NCBI GenBank assembly: GCA_030674155.1
Contig: CM060334.1
Coordinates: 16,762,408 to 16,826,407, forward strand
Direction of reading: 5' to 3'
DNA from: Stramonita haemastoma
Taxonomy: Eukaryota; Mollusca; Gastropoda; Neogastropoda; Muricidae
DNA length: 64,000 bases
The translations under genes were made by a program, and so were the position numbers. Under the pieces are notes generated by a model. That model had not been told where the DNA came from and did not search any database. It saw only the letters and a list, made by a program, of their open reading frames with translations. Each line of letters opens with the position of its first letter. The stretch's first letter is position 1. Of this stretch, positions 22,959-34,870 are shown piece after piece.

Positions 22959-23969
22959 GGGCTCATGTTTTGTTATAGACACAATTATGTGATGTTTTTG
23001 TATCATTGTCGGGTGTTCTCAAATCGCAAGGAAGATTGAAGTGAGGTTACACACTTAGGACACTTTCACCACAATATCCATTCAAAACAAAATTGGAAAG
23101 ATCATCATGTAAGACAGTTGTATACCTCATCATTACTGTAATTTATTCAAAGCAAAACTGAAAAGATTGTTGTGATCATGCATAATGTCCATAATTAGTG
23201 TGTGTTTTTCAAAACATGCTGAAAAGATTGTTGCAGTAGTGCACTATGCAATACTTGGCTACAACAAGGCTAACATGAAAAAAAAAGAAGAAAAAGACCT
23301 CATTCAACTTAAATTATGATGATCTTAGTTTTGATTTGAAAATCAAAAAAAGATCAATTAGAATGCTATGATCGATGCAATTGTGGCAGCATTAACATAT
23401 TCAGCTTGTGAACATCATGAAAAATTGTAATGGTCACTGACTTCTAGTTTGGGAAAGAAAATATCAGAAACTTAAAAATCACAGAAATTGTAGTGATCTC
23501 ACACTGTCGGGTTTTGATATAGACAGTAACTAAAGTAAGAAACTTATTTTGGGATTTTTGCGGGGGGATACAAAAATTATTGAAATTATTTCACAGTGTC
23601 AGGTTTTCATGTAAAAAAAATTTAATATAAAAAACAACTTAATAAGGATTTTTATGGGGGAAATACATAAATTATTGAAATTTGCTTTATTCTTTGTTCA
23701 GGATATAAAAATTACAGGATATGGTTTAGGGCAAAAAAATCTTTTGAATTGTAGTTAGTTTTGGACATATTACTTTTGGGAGACATGAAAATGTACTGAA
23801 ACTGTATCAGTGGTATTATCTTAGTTTAGGACATCATGAAAATGTACCCAAGCCATGATGGTTGCAGGCTTTTTGCATATTGGACAAATTGTCATCCTAT
23901 TGGATTTTTCTTATTATTTGACAGCCTTTTACACAAGTGACCACAAGGCATGTCACTGTTGATATGAAC
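22959..23969. other. Degenerate local repeats, no gene
   Basis: 'AAGATTGTTG'-containing segments recur three times about 85 bp apart (23060-23260), and a 'TTATTGAAATT' block recurs near 23578 and 23670. They look like decayed tandem DNA leading into the satellite. Confidence 0.45.
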
Positions 23970-24714
23970 ATTGTGCATTAGTGTACAATGCAGAAAGCTT
24001 TTTTAGATGAAATTGCCATGTACATGTAATGCAGTATTGATTCTAGGCTCAACATTGATTGGATTCCCACATGCTTTATTCTGAAATAGTATATTGGTGT
24101 ACACTGTAAGTTTACAATGCAGACAGGTTTTTGGATGAAATTACTGTGTATGTGTAATGTTGTTTCTAGGCTCAACTTTGCGGGATTCCTGCATGTTTTG
24201 TTCTGAAATTGTGTGAAGTTTAGGTTTACATGCAGAAGGATTTTTATGAAATTGCCATGTACATGTAATGCAGTGTGATTCTAGGCCCAACTTTGTGGAT
24301 TCCGCATGTTTTATTCTGAAATTGTGTGTTTGTGTGAAGTTTAGGTTTACAATGCAGAAAGGATTTTTTATGAAATTGCCATGTACATGTAATGCAGTGT
24401 TGATTCTAGGCCCAACTTTGCGGGATTCCCGCATGTTTTATTCTGAAATTTGTGTTTGTGTGAAGTTTAGGTTTACAATGCAGAAAGGATTTTTTATGAA
24501 ATTGCCATGTACATGTAATGCAGTGTTGATTCTAGGCCCAACTTTGCGGGATTCCCGCATGTTTTATTTCTGACATTGTGCATGACTGTACATGCAGTGT
24601 AAGTTTACAATGCAGACAGGGGTTGGGTTTTTTATGAGATTGCCATGTACATGTAATGTAGCATTGATTCTTGGCTCAACTTAACACATGTTTTATTTCT
24701 GACATTGTGCATTT

Positions 24715-25132
24715 GTGACACTCAACCATGAAATAAGTTGCTTAGCACCTGACCCACTTTTCACAGGCAGGTTGGGGTCAGAGTGTCAATTTTGAGATTT
24801 TGGTTGATTACAAAAACTGTTGTCATTATTCTACCTTGTAATGAAATATCAAGGCATATGTTTGTTTCCTTTTGCTTTAAAACATGTTTAAATATACCCA
24901 AACCATCATTCTGACCACCTATTACGATGCTAAACTTGTCAATTTTTTATTTTGACAATTTCCGCAGTCTATCATTCCTATGTGTAACAACTTTTTATAG
25001 AATTGTCTGATTTTTAATCTTTTTTGTTTTGTTCTTTTATTGAGTAGCTCTTTTATTGCAATTTAACATGATGTCAGTATCTGAAAATTGACCTCTGATG
25101 CAATGCATCTTATTATGTGGTGGAGCGTCGCA
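24715..25132 (+). mobile_element. MITE, TIR GTGACGCTCCACCAC-type, copy A
   Basis: Starts TGTGACACTCAACCATGAAA and ends TTATGTGGTGGAGCGTCGCA: diverged terminal inverted repeats of about 27 bp. The ~420 bp interior is shared with three other copies and has no coding capacity, which is what defines a non-autonomous DNA transposon. Superfamily not assigned. Confidence 0.82.
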
Positions 25133-25570
25133 TTTGTTATAAGTGTTGGTTTACAATGCTGAAAGGTTGTGTTTGTTTTTTTTTAATGAAATGGCCATGA
25201 ATGTAATGTAATGTTGATTCCCACATGTTTTATTCTGAAATTATTTGTGTAGAATGTAAGTTTACAATGCAGACAGGTTTTTTGGATGAAACTGCCATGT
25301 ACATGTAATGTAATGTTGATTCTAGGCTCAACTTTGCGGGATTCCCGCATGTTTTATTTCTGACATTGTGCTTGACTGTACATGCAGTGTAAATTTACAA
25401 TGAGGGGGTAGGCTCAACTTTGCGGGATTCCCGCATATCCCCGCATAAGTTTACAATGCAGAGGGGGGTTGGTTTTTTTTTTTTATGATATTGCCATGTA
25501 AATGTAATGTAGAGTTGAGCCTAGAATCCCGCATGTTTTGTTCTGAAATTGTGCATTTGTATTGTGCATT

Positions 25571-25944
25571 TGTGATGCTCCACCATAAAATGAGTTACTT
25601 AGAACCTGATCCACTTTTCTGCTAGGCAGATATTGGTCAGGTTGTCGAATTAAAGATTTTGATTACAAAACTGTAGCCATTATTCTACCTTGTAATGAAA
25701 TATCAAGGCATAATTTTGTTTCCTTTTCCTTTAAATGTGTTTTAAAAAATACCCCAGCCCTCAATCTGACTGCCTATGACGTTGCTTAACTTGTCAATTT
25801 CTCATTTTGTCATTTCCTGCAGTCTATGATTTCAACTTGTAATAACTGTTCAATCTGTTTTTTTGTATTGCAGATAAATTAGTTGTCAGTAACTAAAAAT
25901 TGACCTATGATGCAATGCGACTCATTATGTGGTAGAGTGTCACG
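25571..25944 (+). mobile_element. MITE, same family, copy B
   Basis: TGTGATGCTCCACCATAAAA at one end and 'TTATGTGGTAGAGTGTCACG' at the other. Interior is colinear with copy A but somewhat shorter. Confidence 0.82.
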
Positions 25945-26140
25945 TTTATGTAAACTGTAAGTTTGCAATGCAGAAAGGATTTTTTGATGATGTAAGTGTA
26001 ATGCAGTGTTGATTCTAGGTTTGGTTTCAAATTTGCAGGATTCCTGCATGTTTTGTTCTAAAATTGCACATCAGTGCAAAAAGGTTTTCTGATGTAAATG
26101 TAATGCAGTGTTGATTCTAGACTCGACATTCCCGCATGTT

Positions 26141-26559
26141 TTATCATGAGTGCCGAAATATTGTTCGAAGTGTGTTCCCTGCTAGATGCAAAAAAATCAT
26201 TGAGCCCGGATCACTAAACAAGGAGTGTGCTATGGTAACGGTAATGTGTATAGCAGGCATGGGAATTGTTTGAAAGAAGAAAAATAATTGAAAACAATAG
26301 GTCGGAGAGAATGCTTTCCTCAGATTTTTTTTTTTCTCGAAAGTGAGTCAGTCTGCAATCTAAGCCTATTGAGAAGCTATTTTTTTACCGAAAAAAGAAC
26401 ATAGTAGTTATGTTGTTTTTTTAAATGTGACCCTAAAAAGTTTAAAAACAAAAGCACAAATATTAATACAACACATAAGGCATTTATTCTATTAGAATTG
26501 TTACCCCCAAAAATAAGTGCTTGAATTGACGCAAAGTGTACCCATACACCTGTGTGCCT
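26141..26559. other. Spacer, nothing recognised
   Basis: AT-rich single-copy-looking sequence between the satellite and the LINE fragment. Confidence 0.5.
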
Positions 26560-27900
26560 GCTGGCCACAACACTTCTGATGGTAACCACTTGTGCATGCC
26601 TCATCTGCTGTCTCCATTCCCTTCTGTCCTTCTGTAGATTTCATCTTTCCACACCTCTGTTCTCCAAGCAGGAATCAGGTTTTTCCTGTTGTCTATTGCC
26701 CTCCATTTTGCTCGGGGCCAGTCTTCATGACATGGCAGCTCATAGCATGTCCAAAATAGTTTTTCTTTTTCCTAACCAGGGTGTTTGTTCATTCTTCCTA
26801 AATGCTGTGGTTTGTTCAGCTTTCAGTCCAGCTTTTTCTTTGGAGTCTCCTGTAGAACCACATCTCTGCACTTTGGATTAGTTTTCATAAACAGCTTCCA
26901 CATACATCATGTCAAATTAATTTTAATGGCATTTTTTTAAAGTTTGAGCTCATCTCCTTAAATATGTCTTTTCCATATAATGTCTTCTAGGTGTTGAGTT
27001 TAAGGCTTGAAGTTCTGCCTGTTCTGTCTTTGCAGTGTGATATGAGAGCAGTGTCATGTGCATACCTCAGGTGTGTGATTTCCTCTCTGCCAGTCTGTAC
27101 AATTTCTTCTGTCTTTTGCCTCTCTCATCATTGGTTTTTGTGTACAAGCGGAACAGCTGTGATGAGAGTGCGCATCCTTGCCAGACTATCCTCTGGACTG
27201 TAAAGAACTGACAGTATTTTCTGTTCCATCTTTCTGTGGTCTAGATTATCTTCTGAATTGTGAAGAACTGACAGCATTTTCTGTTCCATCTTTCTGTGGT
27301 CTGTGTAGAGGCTGAGCAATGTCACCAGGCGCCTTGGGAAACCCATTTTGTCCATTGAAAGAGGTGCTTGTGTTTTACAGCAGCAAATACTGTTCTGTTG
27401 TCGATAGTGTCATGTTAAGCTCCATCTTACCATCTTCACAATATTCAGTTCTTTTACTCTTGCCATTAGATTTTAGACAAAGAGCATTTCACTGGTTTCT
27501 GTACTAATTGAAAATGTGACACTTGTTTTTCAATGATCTAAGCTGCTTTAGGATTATTGTCTTTATTAGCAGGACCTTGCTGGTGTGACTTATCAGGGCA
27601 CTTGTTCATTAATTTCTAGTTCCCTGTGTCCCTCCTTAGTGCAGCATAACCAGTGACTGCTTTTTCCAGTCACCTGGCCCTTGCTGAGTTTCCCAGATTG
27701 AATAGCATGAAGTGTGAATCGCCTTTATTGCTTCGGTTCTGCTTCTTCTTAGCATCATCTCTGTTCCTATGTTGTCCAATCTTGGTGATTTCCCATCTTT
27801 TTTACCTGTGGTTTCTGTTTCAGTTTTGCATTAGGCAGTTAGGGGCTTTTTCAACTGATTCAATTTCAGTGTCATGAAAATCCTCTATTATCGTATCCAA
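26560..27900 (-). mobile_element. Degraded LINE reverse transcriptase fragment
   Basis: On the minus strand, piecewise translation recovers RT landmarks in order. There is a GKSPRLDNIGTEMM block (compare GKSPG.DNIP.E), an IW...GPGDWKKQSLVMLH block, then MGFPRRLVTLLSLYTDHRK, then QGCALSSQLFRLYTK (compare RQGC.LSP.LFN.Y.E). A downstream piece near 26600-26740 matches the 'RWRAIDNRKNLIPAWRTEVW' type tail. An internal ~75 bp duplication ('TTTTCTGTTCCATCTTTCTG' at about 27218 and 27278) disrupts it. No intact frame remains. It is a different LINE group from the 0.7-6.1 kb element. Confidence 0.8.
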
Positions 27901-27939
27901 AGAGGCCTCTGCCATACTTGTACTATATGTTCAAAACAT

Positions 27940-28165
27940 AATTAATGGAATTCCTACAATGCTGTATCTTGTAAAAAAAAATTCAAAGCACTTGCATTTA
28001 ACCTATTCTTATACATGCAACCAGTAACAATGTACATGCACACACACATAAAGGTTATACACTTTGGCAGGGTAATGGGGATTTGGGCTGTTGAAGGCAG
28101 GGACAGATATGAGATGAAACAGGAAGGGAAAGTCTTTGGTTTATTGAATTTTTCTGCCCTTGTCA
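27940..28165 (+). repeat. Dispersed repeat H, copy 1
   Basis: Shares a 'CTGTATCTTGTAAAAA' block followed by CACTTGCA and 'ACCAGTAACAATGTACATGC' with 42260-42400 (GCGCTATATCTTGTAAAAAC, AAAAGCGCTTGCACTCG). Flanking DNA to 28590 holds nothing recognised. Confidence 0.55.
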
Positions 28166-28599
28166 TTGATACATAAATTCTGTAGTCTTTTCTTTAGGTA
28201 TTTGCTAATATTTGCTAAGTTTTTTCCTTCTTCTTTCCAGTATCAAACTCGTTTTGTTTTGCTGCACCTACACGTGAATGACTGAATGTACACATACAGA
28301 CTGGCTACTTTGGTGTAATCACTTAGGCATACTAACAGGTGACAGTTAACCTTAAACCTGTAATCACCGCATTGTTCCTTGTCATGCTGATAATCATACA
28401 GAGCTGCACACTTCAGGACGTGTTTCTTGGAAGTTCAGATGATAGCCTAGGTCAGTTTTAACACAAGTCCCTCCCTGACTGGTGGCCTAGGACATATGCT
28501 TACCTCTGCTCAACATACTTTAAATCCCAGGAATAGAATAATAATGGTTTGTGGACTTTGTATAGCACTGAATCTTGTAAAGTGAACAAAATGAAAATT

Positions 28600-29428
28600 C
28601 TTTAAATGCCCAGAATGAATAGAAACTTTATATATATTGATTCTTGATATTCCAGGCATAGAAAATTTATAAATGTCAATTCTTTAAGATCCCAGGAATA
28701 AAAACAAAATTCATAAATGTCCATTCTTCATATCCTAGGAATAAAGACAAAATTTATAAATGTCCATTCTTCATATCCCAGGAATAAAAAGTTTATGAAT
28801 GTCCATTCTTCATATCCCAGAAATAAAGAGAAAATTTATAAATGATGATTCTTCATATCCCAGGAATAAAGAGAACATTTATGAATGTCAATTCTTAGTA
28901 TCCCAGGAATAAAGAGAAAATTCATAAATGATGATTCTTAGTATCCCAGGAATAAAGAGAAAATTTATAAATGATGATTCTTAGTATCCCAGGAATAAAG
29001 AGAAAATTCATAAATGATGATTCTTAGTATCCCAGGAATAAAGAGAAAATTCATAAATGATGATTCTTAGTATCCCAGGAATAAAGAGAAAATTTATGAA
29101 TGTCAATTCTTGATATCCCAGGAATAAAAAGAAAATCCATAAATGCCAATTCATTTTATCCATTGAACATAAAATATATAAATGTTCATTCTTTTGAACT
29201 CGGGAATAAAAAAAAAATTTAATTGAATGTTGATTCTTCATTTTCCAGGAAGAGAATACACATAAATGTCGTTTTTTTTATATTCCAGGAAAAGAACTTT
29301 TATAATTCCCAATTCTTTATATCCCAGGAATAGAAAAATTATGAAAACCAAGGAATAAAAAATTTATATTTGATTCTTAATATTCCAAGAACAGAAAATG
29401 TATAAATGTTGAATCTTTCTATCCCAGG

Positions 29429-29476
<48 letters not shown>

Positions 29477-31110
29477 AAATGTCATTCCTTATATCCCAGA
29501 AATGAATAGAAAATTCATGTGTTGATTCTTTATACTCCAGGAATAGAAAATAGATAAATGTTGATTCTTTATATCCCAGGAAGAGAAAGTTTATAAATAT
29601 TTTTTTATCGCTGAAGTGGATTTTTTCTTATGTTGATTTTTCATATTCCAGGAATGGAAAATCTATACATGTCAATTCTTTATATCCTAGGAATAAAGAG
29701 AACATTTATAAATGTTGATTTTATATCCCAGGAATAGAAAGTTTATACAATTCAATTCTTTATATCTCAAGAAGAGAAAAGTTAATAGATCTGAATTATT
29801 TACATTCCAGAAATAAAAAGAAAATCTGTGTGTTGATTCTTTAAATCCAGGAACAGAAAATTCAAAAATGTCAGTTCTTTATAGTCTAGGAATAAAAAGA
29901 AAATTTATCAATATCAGTTCTTTATATCCCAGGAATGAAGAGAAAATTTATAAAAGTTGATCAGTTCTTTATATCTGAGGAAGAGAAAATTTTTAAATGT
30001 CGGTTTTTTATATCCCAGGAATAAAGAGAAAATTTATGAAGGTTGTTTCTTTACATTCCAAGAACAGAAATTTCATAAATATTGATTCTTTATATTGCAT
30101 AAATAGATAATTCATTATTGTCGAGTCTCTATTTCCAGGAATATAAAATTTGTAAATGGTGATTTTTTATATCCCAGGAATGAAGAGAAAATTTATAAAT
30201 GATGATTCTTAATATCCCAGGAATAGAAAGTTTCTTTATATCTTAGGAAGAAAAAGGTTAATAAATCTGAATTATTTCATTCCGAAAATAAAGAGAAAAT
30301 TGTTAAGTGTTGATTCTTTATACCCTAAGAACCGAAAGTTCATAAATGTCAGTTCTTTATATCCTAGAAATAAAATGCTGATTCTTTGTATCCAGGAATA
30401 AATAGAACATTATTCAATGTCAGTACTTTATATCCCAGGAATAAACAGAAAAATTATAAAAAGTTGATTCTTTATATCTGAGGAAGAGAAAAGTTTATAA
30501 ATCTGAATTATTTACATTTCAGAAATAAAGACAAAATGTATAATTGTCGATTCTTTATATCCCAAGAACAGAAAATTCATAAATGTTGATTTTTTTATAT
30601 TGCACAAATAGAAAATTTGTTAGTGTTGATTCTTTATATCCCAGGAATACATCTTTATATGTTGATTCTTTATATCCCAGGAATAGAGAAAATTTATAAA
30701 AGTTGATTCTTCATATCCCAGGAATAAAGAGAAAATTTACAAAAAGATGATTCTTTATATCTGACGAAGAGAAAAGTTAATAAATCTGAACTATTTACAT
30801 TCCACAAAGAAGAGAAAATTTATAATTGTTTATTCTTTATATCTCAAGAACAGAAAATTTGTAAATGTTAATTCTTTATATCACAGGAATAAAGGAAAAA
30901 ATTATTAAAAAGATGATTCTTTATATATGAGGAAGGGAAAAGTTAATAAATCTGAATTATTTACATTCCAGAAAGAAGAGAAAATTTATAATTGTCAATT
31001 CTTTATATCCCAAGAACAGAAAATTCTTAAATGTTGATTCTTTACATCCCTGGATGATGAAATTTATAAATGATATAACCCAAGAATAGAAAATTTATAA
31101 ATGTCGATTC
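28600..31110 (+). repeat. ~43 bp minisatellite block, ~2.5 kb
   Basis: The unit reads 'GATGATTCTTAGTATCCCAG' + 'GAATAAAGAGAAAATTCATA' + AAT, 43 bp where best preserved (28920-29100, near-identical consecutive copies). Elsewhere the length varies and TTCTTTATATCCCAGGAATA is the commonest core. By length this is roughly 55-60 units. An A(47) run interrupts at 29428-29474. The 77-codon minus frame at 29008-29241 is a translation of the repeat. Confidence 0.93.
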
Positions 31111-32242
31111 AGCTATAGAAATGGAATCTGTACAATGCCAGAAAGTCACATGGCCACAGCAAGCCAACAAACTCGTTCACATTCCTTAAGCACAGTGCTG
31201 AATCGATGGCTATATTGATGGTACATTTGCAGTCCTGGGTGATTCTAAAACACAACTGCACCCTTTGACTTTGAGCACTATGAAGTGCTATGAATTTTCA
31301 GTGTTTGAAAGTTGAGGTACACAACATATCGTATAAAGTATCAGGAATGCTTTAGTGTTTCGTAGTATAAAAAGAGTTAATACAATACTTTGTAACGTGA
31401 CTAAAATGGCTTGTAATGGCTTTCACAGGAACCCGTTTTTGCTGACGATTCCCATGCCTGATATAACATTTATTCTGACAGACGATGTTATTGTTATTCA
31501 GCTTTTAATCAATTGCCGTTTCTGTTTCGATGTCAGAGCCAGAGGCTGTGTGTGTACAAAGATGAAGAACTTGATGCATAACTCTTGACTATGAACATGC
31601 AAGTCACGCGCACATTAACACTGGCCACCCCCCTTTTCTTTTTAATGGCTAAAGACTATCAAAAGCCCTGAGGAGTGCACACTTGTCTCATTGTAAATGT
31701 CTAGTACACTTTTTTTTTGTATATAAATTTCTGCAGAGTTCAGTTTTCCCCATTGAAGAGTATGGCCATGATTGAGGTTGTACAGCAACTCCATGTGCTA
31801 AGATGCGCACAGCTGTGGCGTGATAATAACCCAGAGGGTACATGTCCCATTGAATCGGTGAGGAAAGGCACGATTGTATTTTGATATGGTTATTTGTGCA
31901 CTTATTAAACAAAATGGTAATTTAAGTGGTAACCTCGTGCATGATATAGGGGGACAGTGTCTCCCGTTTTTCATTTCAGGGGACCATATGTCCCCTTTTC
32001 AATCCTAGAATCAACACTGATGTACCATGTGAATGAGGTTGTCTCCAGCTTTGCAAGATGCAAGTGTTGTCCTCCCTTGTCACTGACTCGCGTTTGCCAT
32101 GGAATGTAGATGCACCGTTAAGTTGGTGCCCTGTTCAATAGTAGAGCCCCACGTTTATGATCCAAATGTAAGCAGTATTTGCATCTTGCAAGGAATAGGA
32201 CAGGCCACTAGTGCCATGATTTTGCGCATCATTACATCATGA
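31111..32242. other. Intergenic, no gene supported
   Basis: A 77-codon plus frame (31355-31588) starts near a TATAAAAAGA sequence but has no recognisable family. The stretch 31740-31900 has scattered similarity to SINE bodies (GAAGAGTATGGCCAT). Around 31970 the words AGGGGACCATATGTCCCC and CCTAGAATCAACACTGATG recall the satellite's GTTGATTCTAGG on the other strand. Confidence 0.5.
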
Positions 32243-32285
32243 TTGATCATCATGCAATAATTAATAATTATTGCATGATGATCAA
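32243..32285. repeat. 43 bp perfect palindrome
   Basis: Two 21-base arms (TTGATCATCATGCAATAATTA and its reverse complement) separated by a single A. It is flanked by imperfect CATCATGA/TGATGATG continuation and could extrude a cruciform. Function unknown. Confidence 0.95.
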
Positions 32286-32371
32286 TGATGATGATGTGAA
32301 GTGATGTAAAGTGGCCCCCTTTTTTTTTTCTGTGACATTGTAAGGGTGTAGGACACTTTTTAGCACTTGGT

Positions 32372-32398
32372 GGGGGGGGGGGGGGGGGGGGGGGGGGG
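32372..32398. repeat. G(27) homopolymer
   Basis: Uninterrupted guanines; G-quadruplex-prone and prone to length error in assembly. Confidence 0.95.
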
Positions 32399-32525
32399 AC
32401 TTATTCTTTCTTCGAGTCTTGAAGGGTGGGGCTTTTTGCATTGTATGCCAAATAATTAAAGTTCTGTTTTCCATCATGACTTGGACTTTATTTGAATGAA
32501 ACAAGTGTGGGTTTTTTTATGGTTT

Positions 32526-32826
32526 AGTGCCGGGAGGACACTCTGAATCGTGAATTTCGACTTAGCACAGTTTTTAGGGCCATGTTTAGACTTGTATATC
32601 ATTCAAAAATAAAACAAATGAAGACCATTATAAATTCAAATGATTTTTTATTGTTTGTCCATGTTCACTTGTCTTGCTATATATTTTTCTTATTCAGTAA
32701 ATAGTTTGCTTGTTTTAAAGCAAATAATGCAATTCCTAAAAAAAAAAAAAAAAATTGGGGGCTACAGTAGCCCCCAATATTGCACTAAGTCGAAATTTAC
32801 GATTCAGAGTGTCCTTCCGGTAATAA
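32526..32826. repeat. ~40 bp inverted repeat pair spaced ~205 bp
   Basis: Left arm 32526-32573 (GCCGGGAGGACACTCTGAAT...) and right arm 32779-32826 (GATTCAGAGTGTCCTTCCGG...) are reverse complements with about three mismatches. The right arm lies inside the 2,140 bp duplicated unit and so recurs at about 34919-34966; the left arm does not. Could be the TIRs of a small non-autonomous element. Confidence 0.8.
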
Positions 32827-34870
32827 AAAACACTTAGTAACTTACGTGGAGGATCCAACACAGGGCAGCTGCAGCACAATTTTTATTTATGAAACACTAC
32901 ATGAACAAATGTCCCTGAAAACGTCAGACAAGCACTTTACCTAACCTCAGTTCTACGTTCAACTAAAACCCAACTAATCTGCCTTTATGGTAAAGCTCTA
33001 GACAAGGAACATTGCCAAATGGAAATTCTACCATTATACAACCTAGAATCATCACTAATATTTGAGACAACAAAGTGAATCCCTAACACTGACAGAACCA
33101 CCTTATGACTATGCTGCAATGGAAGCAGAAGGGCATTCCTGTACACTTAACCTACTGGTCTGGCCTCAGTCAACATGTCTCTACTTTAGACTTCAGAGGT
33201 ATGGATTTGAGGTATGGTTCAAAACCGTCACACATCAAAGCTTGGAAACCTACTCACTAGTTTTAAAAAAAAAAAAAAAAAAAAACATCCCTAAACACAT
33301 CCTCAAAAAGCTTTACTGAAGCCTAGCCACGGGTAACTATAATACCCCTACAACTACTCTCAATCAAAAAAACTAATGCAGCAGCAAAATAGATCTGTAT
33401 AGATTATAGATGATCTTAGAAAGTGAACTGAAAACACTGCTAGTCACATCCTCCCATAGAGTAGTGCTTGTCTGACGGATTAACAACTTCCATAAAGCAT
33501 GAAACATTAGCATAAATCAAAAGTGAAGACTCCTGACATGCAAGCATTTTGTTTTTGCCTGTAACCTTTCTTTTCCATGTACCATAATTATACTTCATTG
33601 CTGTGGATTTTTTCTTCTTCAAATTGACCCATGCACTGAGAAATAAAATCAACTAACCTTAGAATTCTAACAATTCATCATAAGAGAAGTGCCACCTTTT
33701 TTCTCTCTCCTGTCTACATGTATATTACTTTCACATTCAACACTTCTTTAGAAAAGGAGTTTAGTAGTATTTTTTTTTTTTACATACTCTTAAATGTGTT
33801 TTGCACATATGACCTTATTATAGTGTCTCATCCAAAAGACTGAATCCGCAAATTCTCACTTTCTGGACAAGACGGTTAATTCTAGACCACCGATCCACCT
33901 GAGTAAACTAGTAGAAAAATCTGCGTTGCCTTTATATTTGTCTATTTTGCTTCCAGAGGTGAGAATGGGGGGAGAAGAAAATGTGGCAGGGGTCAGGAGG
34001 TTTTACCCCCTGAAGCTGAAGAATTTTTATATTTTGACATCTGAAAATTAACTCTGGAAACTCACTTTTGAATACAATACAGGAATATTATTATCAAAGA
34101 TTTTCCAAGACTTTAATCCTTTGCACTGTCTCTAAATCATAAAATTGAACACTGAATTTTGCTTTTACACTTGCACACAAACACTTCATTTACACCAATT
34201 CCCAATTACAAAATAATAAATTGAGGAAATTTGGACACAGAAAAGATTTAAACTGAAGCAGCAGAAGAAAAAAAAAAGAACCCTAAAACCATTATAATTG
34301 ACAAGGTACTGGAATTTCCCCACACTAAAGCAAAGCCTGCAAGAATGCACAAAGTTTCAAGCTAATAGTACCTCAGATGGAACTGCCCTAACTTAACCAG
34401 AAGACATCTAAGAGTTGACATGAACGTCACTAAACAGGATTCAACAGCCAGGAAGAAAATATCCCTCAACATAAATTTAAATTTCAACACAAACAGCTCG
34501 GAGTTAGAACCAGAACTTGTTAATGAACAAAGAGCTCCAATGCAGAAAGTCACCAGGCCTGGATACAATCCAGAAGAATAACCCAACGTTGTTCAGATCA
34601 CCTTCACCAACTGCTCCTACTTCCAGTTCAAAATACCGTGGTAGGTCAACAACTGTCACGATGTGACAGGACAGTTCTGGAAGGGAAGTCCTTGACTGCC
34701 AATTTTAATTTGGTTTCAAGAGGTTTGGTTTAGTTATTTAGCCGCTGTAATTTTTTTCAGCACATGGTGAACCTTTACAACTTCTAGATATCATGTTCAG
34801 ACATAACATCGGTGCAAATCAACTTACTTCTGAGCTATGACCAAGTTATGAACAATGATCCTAAAAAAAA
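32731..34870 (+). repeat. 2,140 bp tandem duplication, copy 1
   Basis: Begins AATTCCT(A)n then a GGGGGCTACAGTAGCCCCC hairpin (32757-32775). Content is AC-rich single-copy-looking DNA. It contains an 85-codon plus frame (33062-33319), 70- and 74-codon minus frames (33652-33440, 34586-34362) and a 53-codon plus frame from ATG 34420 to TAA 34581. None resembles a family I know and none has splice support. Confidence 0.95.

Larger units (their letters stand above)
23970..26140 (+). repeat. ~115-130 bp degenerate satellite, interrupted by two MITEs
   Basis: The unit contains 'TTTACAATGCAGAAAGGATT', 'GAAATTGCCATGTACATGTA', 'ATGCAGTGTTGATTCTAGGC' and 'GCGGGATTCCCGCATG' (a small palindrome). Units recur at about 23981, 24110, 24225, 24348, 24473, 24603, 25151, 25258, 25448, 25965 and 26085. 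The copies at 24348 and 24473 are nearly identical; outer copies are diverged. MITEs sit at 24715-25132 and 25571-25944. Confidence 0.88.

Noticed and set aside
29008..29241. 77-codon minus frame with repeated YSWDTKN-like blocks
   Set aside because: Translation of the 43-bp minisatellite; 43 is not a multiple of three, so the frame cycles and soon stops.
32846..32945. Short frame YVEDPTQGSC...IYE resembling a segment of the p53-family DNA-binding domain (YVEDP..G..S...YE)
   Set aside because: About nine matches over 17 residues, but no other p53 motif nearby, stops on both sides, no splice sites in register. Most likely chance.
33062..33319. 85-codon frame duplicated exactly at 35202
   Set aside because: Identity follows from the 2,140-bp duplication, so it is not evidence of selection; no family or splice support.
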